Source: Pomphorhynchus laevis
Taxonomy: Eukaryota > Acanthocephala > Palaeacanthocephala > Echinorhynchida > Pomphorhynchidae
Reading direction: 5' to 3'
Length of the DNA stretch: 64,000 nucleotides
Assembly (NCBI GenBank): GCA_012934845.2
Contig: WNNJ02000308.1
Location: 62,001-126,000, forward strand
Within the stretch, counting starts at the first letter, position 1. Each line of letters starts with the position of its first letter. Positions 41,641-49,884 of the stretch are shown here, in pieces. Both the position numbers and the translations under genes were made by a program. The notes below the pieces were generated by a model. It worked only from the letters and a program-made list of their open reading frames with translations. It ran no database searches and was not told where the DNA came from.

Positions 41641-42560
41641 CATAGTATTAACTTGGAAATGAATTGTCGTCAAAGGGCATAACCGGTGTAATGATCAAAC
41701 CGAAGATCATTTTATATGATATAAAACCTTAAAGTCCGAAAGTTGCTTTGCAAAAGTATATTAGGAGAAGTGTACCGCCAGTCTCTCAATCAGTCAAAGA
41801 TTGTTCAACCCATCATTATCTGATCTCCGGTTTTCACAATGTATTAAATAACCAAGTGATAGTTTACTAACTGCAGCCGAGTCTTCTCATGCTTATACAA
41901 TATAATTTTCTCTTACAATCGTTAAGGTATTTTAATCTATTCAGAACGTAACAAAATTATCATTTATTACAAAAGATAACGTTTAGTTCATAATTTGCTG
42001 AAAGTACATTACTTCAAATCGTTAATGAAGTTTCGAACGATAATATTTTTGAAAATCGGTAGCTTTATGTTTAAAACATAAAAGAAAACATTATTGTACG
42101 ATTATATTGATCCAATGCACAATGCACTGCAGAAACTATACCAAGTAACTCAAGTTAGACAAAGATTGTTTAAACCATCTTCATACGATCTTCGGGCTTT
42201 TCAATATTTTGAATAACAAAGGGATAGCTTATATACTGCTAATAATTTGTCTCGTGATTGTAGTAAGCGTAGGTTAAACAAATGTGCTCGTATTAAACCA
42301 GGAAGAAGTATATCATCAGCATCAAATTAAAAATTAAGATTCGCGCTCAACCTGTTTACGAGATATTATCAGTCGACGAAAACAGTGCCGAGTATGGAAT
42401 TCCCGCGGCAGCAAATCTTGATATTACAGCTTTGCACCAGCAATCGAATCAAATATATCACCGAATCAGCAGACGCTTGTATAATCAACAACATAGTCTT
42501 GACTTGAAAATGAATTTTCGGAAAAAGGCACGAACGGTGCAATGATCGAACCAGATGTTT
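41641..42560. repeat. Further diverged copies of the inverted-repeat family
   Basis: About 41745-41900 and 42110-42560 repeat the right-arm sequence in the same orientation at lower identity (for example CACAATGTATTAAATAACC, and AATTAAAAATTAAGATTCGC followed by TCAACCTGTTTACGAGA). The sequence GAAATGAATT...GGTGTAATGATCAAACCG after the right arm also recurs near 42,510-42,555, so the repeat unit extends beyond the palindrome arm. Confidence 0.6.
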
Positions 42561-42998
42561 TTAGTCCATTATATATAAATAGAGCATAAGTAGTAACAGT
42601 CCAAAATCATAGTACTCAATCACAATGTCATTGCATTTCTAATTGGTGATAATGCGGGTTTTGTTTCTACACTATAAAATGCTCAACATAAAAATCCTGC
42701 TAAAATCTGTAATTTCGTAATATTGGATCATAGTTAATGTGCCTACCTTGCCCGAAAGTGCATGACTAACTTTCGTCTCGGTAGTACATTAACGACTACT
42801 TAAATTTCTAAATACCACGCATTTCGCCAGATAATGCTTTGATGGATTCATTATTCAACAGATGAAATACATAATAACTTATTTTAATATAAAAAGAATG
42901 GCTTATTATATGTATTTTCGCAATGCTGAAATATTGAAGTAGCTGTTCCGCCTTTATTGCTCCTTAATATAAAACAGGACAAGAGCTGTGTATGAAAT

Positions 42999-43060
42999 AT
43001 CGCTCAAAGCCTCGAATAAAGCCTCGACTTTGGTCGATCGCATCTTTGAACGATGGAATG
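42999..43060. repeat. 62-bp direct repeat, copy 1
   Basis: Begins ATCGCTCAAAGCCTCGAATA and is identical to 43453-43514. On the minus strand it contains the frame MRSTKVEALFEALSD. Confidence 0.85.
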
Positions 43061-43452
43061 GACTATCGCCTTCAGTGGCCAACAGCTGTACTTATGCACA
43101 ATTCAAACTTAAACTCTTGGATTCTTGATATTTTTTCATTTCATCTTGTTTTTATATTTCTACTCCTTTCTTCGATGTGACGTGTTCCCTCGAGCTTTGG
43201 CGCCTTTGAAAGTCGATATATAATAAAAATATCAAATTAAGAACATTTGCTTAATCAGATCATATAGTCTCTCATAGAGCGTAGCATTTTAAAGTCTTGA
43301 TTAAAAATGTTTTAAATGTTTAGAAGCATTATATAATTGCATGATAATAGTATTAATTAAACAAGTCTTACTCTTCAATTTTCTTTCAATAACATATCAT
43401 CTTTATTAATGATTTCCTGCTTAAAATATGAGTAGAATGTAATCTTACCATT

Positions 43453-43514
43453 ATCGCTCAAAGCCTCGAATAAAGCCTCGACTTTGGTCGATCGCATCTT
43501 TGAACGATGGAATA
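43453..43514. repeat. 62-bp direct repeat, copy 2
   Basis: Identical to 42999-43060. On the minus strand the frame MRSTKVEALFEALSDN runs into AATG|GTAAGATTAC, which resembles a splice donor. Confidence 0.85.
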
Positions 43515-44352
43515 TGACCTCTGCCAGAAATACTTAAACTATGTATTATTGGCTACGACGTTATTATTATTTATTTTTAAACATGTTCGATTAATTATTA
43601 ATTTAAAAAAGTGAAAAGTATGCATCCCAAGGTATTTACACTTTAAAATGTAAACTGTTTCACGTGATCAAGTTTAAGAGATCAAGTAATGGCAAATAGC
43701 CAGGTAGCGTATCGACATGGCTATTGCATGGCAGTCTCTTTTGATGATCTCTATTTACATCGTATATTAGTCAAATGATACAAATTTATTTTTAGTTTTA
43801 ATTTTAACTTTATATAAAATTATAAGTTTATTTATATTATAATATACGTATACTCGGTTTGGTTATCAAATTTATAATTTGATTTACCGAAGATAATAAC
43901 TGAGTCAATTGAAATAAAAATAAATTATACCTTAATCGCTCTTGGATTATTATTCATTAAATAAAAATAATTATTAAAGTAAATTAAAATATTATGAAAT
44001 ACATAAACAAATAGTTTTTTCCAGATGAAATATTATCTTTATTCTGATACATTATGTTCTAATACAAATATATTATTAAAAAATCTGAATTATAGAAAAT
44101 CTTAAGTAGTTCTTCCTGTCGACATTTACTAATACATCTTATATTGTAAATTAATAAATTCACAAAAATTTTATCTTTCACATTCTTAACTAATATAAAT
44201 CTGAATAATAGAAAATCATAAGATTAAAATATTTACTTTTAAATTTATTGATATTAGAAAATATGCAGATTCAGTTAGATGATCTGATTTATTCAAAAAA
44301 AACAAGAAACATATATATATAGTAAAAATTTCAAATTTTATAACGTTTGATA

Positions 44353-45640
44353 TTAATCAACATCCTCCATGCGCGCCGAGTCACTCTCGTCAGCTGGAAC
44401 GGTTGCGGCATTACCCTTTCCGCCCATTCCGTCCAGAAGCTCATCAGCATCGTCATCGATCCCTAGCTCAATCATCCGATTGATGCTTTCCGAGTAGCTC
44501 TCCGGGTGCTCCAGACTGAAGCCGGACGCCAACAGACTCGATTCGAACAGCAAAACCACTAAATCCTTTATGAACTTGTCGCCCGTGTCTTTCGCGTGCA
44601 GACATTCATAATAGAGTGATCGGGGTTGATCATTAGATTATTCTTCGTGGCCATGTAGCCCGTAGTGTTCGTGTCGCGATGGGTCTGTGCCTTCAATATC
44701 CGTTTCATGTTAGCCGTATTGACCCGTCACGATAAAGCATCGCGAGGATACGAGGCGGTTTGAGACAACCATCTTTTTAACTTTGCTGCCTAAGATATCT
44801 TTCATGAGTTTGCAGAGCGATTCGAATTTCTCCTTGTCAGCCTCGAACTTCTTTTTCTTCTCGTCTTCGAGGAGTTCGAAGCCCTTCTCGGTCACGAACA
44901 CGAGATTCTTCCCGTCAAACTCCTTGAGCTGCTGAACGCAGTATTCGTCGATGGGCTCCATCATGTAGATGACCTCGAACCCGCGTTTACGAACGCGCTC
45001 CACAAACGCGCTGCTCGCCACATGATCCTCGTTTTCTGCGGTGATGTAGTAAATGTCGTTCTGGTTTGGCTTCATACGGCTCACGTAGTCCTTCAAGGCG
45101 CACATCTCATCGCTGCTAGCGCTCGTGTTGTACCGCAGAACTCTGAGAGTTTCTTGCGGTTGGTCAAGTCTTCGTAGATGCCCAACTTGATGTTCCGGCA
45201 GAACTGGATGTAGAACTTGTTGTAATTATCCTTGTCATCTGCCACTTCATCAATCAGTTTGAAGCAGCGCTTGACCACGTTCTTGCGAATCACTTTCAGA
45301 ATCTTGCTTTGTTGCAGGGTCCCCCTGCTGATATTCAGCAGCAAATCCTCAAAGTCGACGATACCCTTGATAAAGTTAAGGTACTCCGGCATCAGCTTCT
45401 CGCAATTTTCGGTAATGAACATTCCGCGCACATACAACTTTAAGCTACTTTTCAGCTCCTTTTTTTTCAAAAAGGCCAAATGGCGCACGCTTTGGGATAA
45501 AAATCAACGCCCGAAACTCCAGCTGTCCTTCAACGAAAAAATGCTTTGACGGAAAATGGTATTCCCAGTCATTAGTGAGCGACTTGTAAATTTCACCATT
45601 TTTCTCGTGTATGATATACTCAGGGGCGCGTGTCCGAATC
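44353..45640 (-). pseudogene. HSP90: HSP90 pseudogene, middle and C-terminal domains
   Basis: Minus-strand pieces in order: [20 protein letters not shown] and [16 protein letters not shown] (45,630-45,490), [20 protein letters not shown] with [17 protein letters not shown] (45488-45093), [20 protein letters not shown] with [20 protein letters not shown] (45105-44710), [15 protein letters not shown], then VLLFESSLLASGFSLEHPES. The end is MEDVD in place of the cytosolic MEEVD. The N-terminal ATPase domain is absent. No introns interrupt the rest, and frame changes occur near 45,480, 45,100, 44,710 and 44,590. It is less AT-rich than its surroundings. A processed copy is the simplest reading, though no poly-A tail is evident. 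Confidence 0.9.
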
Positions 45641-46000
45641 GATCAGCAGGGTCTCAATCATCACAAGTAAGTGCTCTTCCCTATCCTGTGTCAAATCAAT
45701 TTGGAATTATGCCATCGTTGCCAGTGTCGTACAATCCTTACAATTATTACGGTAACTGTTTTACTTTTAGAATTTATAAATATATAAATATAAAATTGAA
45801 AATAAAATTAAATTACGAATTGACTAATAATATTCGATGTATCCGAAAATCAAAAAATAACTATAAAACTATTTATTTTAAATAAATTACTATATATAAA
45901 ATAATGATAAATAATTAATAATTATGCAGAATTTTAAATTTAAATAATTTTTGTAAATTATAATTTTTTTAAATAATTTTTTCAACGTTATAATTTTTTT
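45641..46000. other. Spacer, nothing firm
   Basis: The plus strand contains a short Tyr/Pro-rich frame (LPVSYNPYNYYG, ending before GGTAACTG near 45,752) that could be a small exon but has no recognised relative. The rest is AT-rich. Confidence 0.3.
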
Positions 46001-46139
46001 GAAAGAAAATATTTATTACACAAAATTACATTGAACACAAGACAAATCAAATAGTCAAATACTAGACAAACAGTTTGACCTCATTATAAATACATTCTAA
46101 CTATATATCTGTAGACCTCTGACGACGGCATCGAAAATA

Positions 46140-46937
46140 TCAAGAATTTGATTTTATTAGACCAAACCCGATCTTTCGACGTAACGTAGCGATACAATCA
46201 CTGTAGTTATTGTCCCCTCTTAAAGCCTGTATTGACGCTATTCTCTTAAGCAATGCATGTGACTCTCTACTGAGTCCGCCAGAAGATGAAAAAATAACCG
46301 GAATAAATGAAGCACGATCGACCCTAGATACTCGCTCTAAATATTTGGCCTGCTTTCTGTTGTGATGATACTCAAACAAACTATGAGGGCTTCGATTGGC
46401 ATACGATGGAGCATGAACGTTATAAACGCAAATGTCTAGAAAAGACCGCTCTGTCGAATCCCCGTATAAACCACTGCATGTAACATCAAGGCGTGTATTC
46501 ATATCCTTACACGTTGTTATTCTTTCAAAATTGTAAGAAGACTCAACAGGAAGTAGGACCGGCTCAATTTCAATAGCCTTACATGTTGCAGATAACATAC
46601 CTGCAATAATGTCGCGCATCACATTATGTCGAACAATTGTAAATCCTCCTGTTTTGCAAGATAGTGTGTGCGATACGTTGTTAAGTTCTCCACAAACACA
46701 TTTTGTCGGAGCGTCTTTTAATTGCCATCCATATCGAGCGGCAAGCCCATCATAAAAATGATGATTATTTAGACAATACTGCCTATCTTCGCTAATCCTT
46801 GAAGATAACCAGGTTGATGCGCCTTTTTCTGATGCATGAATTAAGGCATTTTTTGTGTAATTATCCAGTTCTGCAATAATCTTACTGTGTTTTAAATCGT
46901 TAAAAATCTTCTTTTCACCCCGAATTCCGATATTCAC
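46140..46937 (-). CDS. RLE-element zinc knuckle and endonuclease
   Basis: An open frame of 265 residues: HASEKGASTWLSSRI, GLAARYGWQLKDAPT, CCHC knuckle CVCGELNNVSHTLSC, then RHNVMRDIIAGM, the nuclease core TRLDVTCSGL with the second acid in RSFLDICVYNVHAPSY, KYLERVSRVDRASFIPVIF, SSSGGLSRES and RRKIGFGLIKS. Order and residues match 3961-5004. The domain is unbroken. In R2-type elements it nicks the insertion site. Confidence 0.75.
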   Translation of the reverse strand: MNIGIRGEKKIFNDLKHSKIIAELDNYTKNALIHASEKGASTWLSSRISEDRQYCLNNHHFYDGLAARYGWQLKDAPTKCVCGELNNVSHTLSCKTGGFTIVRHNVMRDIIAGMLSATCKAIEIEPVLLPVESSYNFERITTCKDMNTRLDVTCSGLYGDSTERSFLDICVYNVHAPSYANRSPHSLFEYHHNRKQAKYLERVSRVDRASFIPVIFSSSGGLSRESHALLKRIASIQALRGDNNYSDCIATLRRKIGFGLIKSNS

Positions 46938-47295
46938 CAGTGTTTGTTTCTCAAGTAATTCTTGTCCTACGTATCCATTTAATAAAGGTCAACACATTTT
47001 TTAGACCAATTCCATTCCTGGATTACCAGCTCGCAAGGATTTAAAATACCCATGCCTCCGCTAGATGTAGAATGTTCAACTAATTGCCTTATGCCTCCGT
47101 AATATCACTCATCCCCAGTATCCCCAGCAATAAGCTTTTTCTTATTTCCAATTCTAGTAATTGTAACCATGATTTTTCACATTTGCACGCACGAAAAACA
47201 TACGTCCATTTATGTTGTAACGCAAAGATGAAAGCTAGATACGTTTGTTGAGCACATGTTTCGGATATTTCCGATAAGCGTCTAACCATCTTACT

Positions 47296-47760
47296 CTATT
47301 TATCGACCTTATGTTCCACCCATTTCCGCTCATAGCCGTCATATCCGATTGGACATTCAAGAACTTCAGCGCCTAGGTGTGAAACTAGAATTTCACTACC
47401 CGCAAATATTGACCTTGCTATATCATTATTAGAGCGAGAGATTAACTGGCATTTCTGAGTATTGATGTAAAAACCATAATACGGACCAATGTTCTTCATC
47501 ATTTCAAAATATTGGTAAAGAACACCCGCCTCCCCAATGCAAGATACATCATATGCGTACCACATCTGTTGGACAGACAGAAAGGCATCCTTCAAACGCA
47601 ATATTAAAGGAATTGTAGAAGCCGTGGATGCAACCAAAGACAGAGGATCACCCTGCGTGAACCCTTCGCGAGACAATATTATATCGTCTCCTATCATCAT
47701 AGGATCCTTCGAATACATGTTCGTTAACACATTAAGCAAAGGCGGACATACATTTTTCAT
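47296..47760 (-). pseudogene. RLE-element RT, motifs B and C
   Basis: The 154-residue frame has REGFTQGDPLSLVASTAS (motif B) and QQMWYAYDVSCIGE, where YAYD stands for the catalytic YADD, so polymerase activity is unlikely. IGPYYGFYINTQKCQLISRS and VSHLGAEVLECPIG follow. It stops before the post-RT region, which continues in other frames. Confidence 0.7.
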
Positions 47761-47779
47761 GTTTGTCCGCCTTTGCTTA
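47733..47779. repeat. 16-bp perfect inverted repeat at the RLE/PLE junction
   Basis: TAAGCAAAGGCGGACA (47733-47748) and TGTCCGCCTTTGCTTA (47764-47779) are exact reverse complements with a 15-nt loop. The left arm is RLE coding sequence (KNVCPPLLNVL region). PLE homology begins at the last base of the right arm. Confidence 0.85.
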
Positions 47780-47789
47780 CTGTTCTATA

Positions 47790-48935
47790 ATGGATAAAAA
47801 GGGTATAAAGGTTGAATTAGATAATAAAACTATACCTATATTATATTGGAATCCAAAATTACATAAAAATCCAATAAAACCTAGGTTCATATGTAGTGCG
47901 TTTAAATGTACATTAAAACCACTTTCTGTCTATATGAATAAAATACTTAAAGTAATTAAAGCACATTTTAAAAAATATTGCAAGGTAATCGAAATTAATA
48001 CTGGTATAAAACACTATTTCAGTATTAATTCTACAAAAGAATTTTTAGAACAGACAAAAGGAATAAATTTTCAAAATATAAATACATACGATTTTAGTAC
48101 GCTTTATACAAATCTAGATTTAGTAGATATTAAAGAAGCGTTAGTAAAATTAATTAATCTTATATTCGGAAAAAGATATACATATATATGTTATAATAAT
48201 TATAACGCCTATCTAACAAAAATTAAACCATCAAATAAATATAAATATATGGATAAAATTGAATTAATAGAATCCTTAAATATTTTGATAAATCAAAATT
48301 ATTTAAAAGTAGGGACATCTATATTTAGACAAGTAAAAGGTGTTCCAATGGGTGGTAATAGTAGCCCAATTATAGCTGACTTGTTTTTAAGCTTTATAGA
48401 ATATGAATTTGTTCATAACTGTGTAAAAACTAAATCTAAACAATATAAATATATGAAATATATGTTTCGATACATTGATGATATATGTGTATTTAATTCT
48501 AATAATTTTTATTCAATTAGTGAGCACATTTATCCAGAAAGCCTTATTCTTAACAAAACCAATATTAATGATAAAGAAGGTGTATATCTAGATATGAACA
48601 TTAAATTAACATTAACTAAAACTACTATTAATTTATATCGTAAAGATGACATATTTAAATTTACAAGAAACATATTTTTGCATGAGCATTCATGCATACC
48701 ATATAATATAAAATATAATACATTAAATAATGAAATTTTAAGAATTGCAACAATATGTAATGATATTGGCTTTCTTCAAAATCATTTAAATAATTTAATA
48801 GATACATATTTTAAACTAGGTTACTATAAAAATAACATCAAGCAGAAAATAGTAAAATATATAAATCAACACAATAATATAAAGAATAAATTTAAACTCT
48901 TAAGTGGCAAATTTTTATGGATGGATAATAAATAA
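47790..48935 (+). CDS. PLE reverse transcriptase and C-terminal tail, open frame
   Basis: From ATG 47790 the frame runs 381 residues without a stop. Motifs: YWNPKLHKNPIKPRFICSAF (PKLHK), NTYDFSTLYTNLDLV (motif A), RQVKGVPMGGNSSPIIADLF (motif B), MFRYIDDICVFNSNNFYS (motif C), FIFLHEHS-type tail residues and the end GKFLWMDNK. PLE RTs are related to telomerase RT and copy element RNA at nicked DNA. All visible catalytic motifs are intact, but without the N-terminal half (nuclease, Cys/His segment, DKG motif) the copy is not autonomous. A frame upstream to 47763 is the adjoining inverted repeat, not PLE. Confidence 0.85.
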   Translation: MDKKGIKVELDNKTIPILYWNPKLHKNPIKPRFICSAFKCTLKPLSVYMNKILKVIKAHFKKYCKVIEINTGIKHYFSINSTKEFLEQTKGINFQNINTYDFSTLYTNLDLVDIKEALVKLINLIFGKRYTYICYNNYNAYLTKIKPSNKYKYMDKIELIESLNILINQNYLKVGTSIFRQVKGVPMGGNSSPIIADLFLSFIEYEFVHNCVKTKSKQYKYMKYMFRYIDDICVFNSNNFYSISEHIYPESLILNKTNINDKEGVYLDMNIKLTLTKTTINLYRKDDIFKFTRNIFLHEHSCIPYNIKYNTLNNEILRIATICNDIGFLQNHLNNLIDTYFKLGYYKNNIKQKIVKYINQHNNIKNKFKLLSGKFLWMDNK

Positions 48936-48959
48936 TATACTTTGCATTAGAATAAGATA

Positions 48960-49130
48960 CTAGATAGTTATTTCAGAGGAAATACATCATTAGCATGTAT
49001 TTGGCCCCGCTGCTATGTTGGGTAGAGGAGTTAGGGGCCGAAACCTGATAGCATAGCAGTTCCTCCTGATGACCTCTAATTCTTATTCTGATACAACGTC
49101 TGTTATTTATTAGTCAATTCATAAAAATGA
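48960..49130 (+). promoter_or_regulatory. Conserved stem-loop in the PLE 3' UTR
   Basis: GCTGCTATG and GCATAGCAG pair as an outer stem around GAGGAGTTAGGGGCCGAAAC, followed at a distance by CTCCTGATGACC. The same block is conserved at about 29,990-30,060 and 31,715-31,790 (minus strand). CTGATGA and GAAA are hammerhead-ribozyme core pieces and PLEs are known to carry hammerheads, but I could not place these in a standard hammerhead order. Confidence 0.45.
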
Positions 49131-49379
49131 CGTTTATTTTAAATTTTATTTTTTATTTTATTTTTTTAACTTGATTTAAATTAGAAAATCTAAAAACAAT
49201 TTTTAATTTTATTATTTAATTATTAAATTTTGATTTAGCATTATTATGTTTTGTTTATTTTATAATTATATTAAATACGTAGACTCAGTTAGCTGATTTA
49301 ATTTTCTATTTGGGCTTTATTTACATAAGGCACACTTATAAAAACACGATACTAGATTTATTTTCTCATAATCGCCCAC

Positions 49380-49675
49380 TCAAACCATTCTTCATATTGT
49401 TGATCATCTCACTTTCTTCGGAGTTCACTTCGACAACTGTATTTCTATCGATTGATCCGTTCGCGACAAAACGCTATATTGCAATATCATACTTCGTGAC
49501 CTTCGCCGTTTTATAAGCTCTCTTAATTTTAACTAATGTTACTCTCTTATCTCCAGTTTATTGTTTCCTAAGATCTACAATTTCATCAGTCTTTTTGCTT
49601 TCCTCTAAATTCTCACTTCTTCCTCTTTAGCTCCTTGTGAATTCCGCCGTGCGTATCCTTTTTCGCCTCCGCCAT
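49380..49675 (+). pseudogene. Old L2 RT C-terminal remnant
   Basis: Translation gives DHLTFFGVHFDNCIS, SVRDKTLYCNIILRDLRRF, SLISSLLFPKIYNFISLFAF and LLVNSAVRILFRLR, lining up with HNLTFLTFHFDDYLS, SNLILRDIRRI, SLLFPKIDYCLSLFAN and INTAVRVLFRLR of L2-B. Several stops are present. It ends where a CR1 remnant in the other orientation starts. Confidence 0.55.
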
Positions 49676-49684
49676 GAGAGGAGG

Positions 49685-49850
49685 TTAAAAAGGATAGCAG
49701 TGCTCACAGTAATGCCATGAGACGAACACCAGTCGAAAACTTTAAAAATATCTCATTGCAATTGAGGAGTGTCTGAATGGTTTCTGATTTCACTCCATAT
49801 TTTGAGATCGTCTACATACATGATGTAAACGATCGTCTACATTTAAAGGT
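49685..49850 (-). pseudogene. CR1 RT motif C remnant
   Basis: Minus-strand translation gives IMYVDDLKIWSEIRNHSDTP and VFDWCSSHGITVSTAIL, the YADD region of a CR1 RT with YVDD. Only about 50 residues are left. Confidence 0.5.
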
Positions 49851-49884
49851 TTAAGGTTTACATCTACATGTTTAATACGTTTAA

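Larger units (their letters stand above)
42561..44352. other. Gene-poor stretch with short repeats
   Basis: Contents I can support: a stem-loop at about 42736-42792 (paired blocks TTAATGT/ACATTAA, CTACC/GGTAG and CGAAAGT/ACTTTCG), a perfect 62-bp direct repeat (42999-43060 and 43453-43514), and AAATACTTAAACTATGTATT near 43,525, which matches 36,466. AT-rich, PLE-end-like sequence runs up to 44,300. No gene was recognised. Confidence 0.5.
46001..47763 (-). mobile_element. RLE-type LINE, minus strand, 5'-truncated
   Basis: On the minus strand this has RT motifs B and C, a post-RT region and a complete-looking endonuclease module, then about 130 nt of 3' UTR. It is related to the element at 2-5 kb but distinct. 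Its right end meets the PLE at 47,779 through a 16-bp inverted repeat. Confidence 0.75.
47779..49300 (+). mobile_element. Penelope-like element, second copy, 5'-truncated
   Basis: Matches the reverse complement of the PLE at 31.5-35.2 kb from the MDKKG region onward, including the stop, the 3' UTR stem-loop and the end GACTCAGTTAGCTGATTT near 49,298. It lacks the RTE insertion, so it shows the uninterrupted RT sequence. It starts inside PLE coding sequence, as expected from incomplete reverse transcription. Confidence 0.85.

Noticed and set aside
45556-45885. Plus-strand gene with a Tyr/Pro-rich segment
   Set aside because: It overlaps the HSP90 pseudogene on the other strand at its start, and the remaining short stretch has no recognised relative.
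48960-49130. Confident hammerhead ribozyme call
   Set aside because: CTGATGA and GAAA are present, but not in an order and spacing that I could fold into a standard hammerhead.
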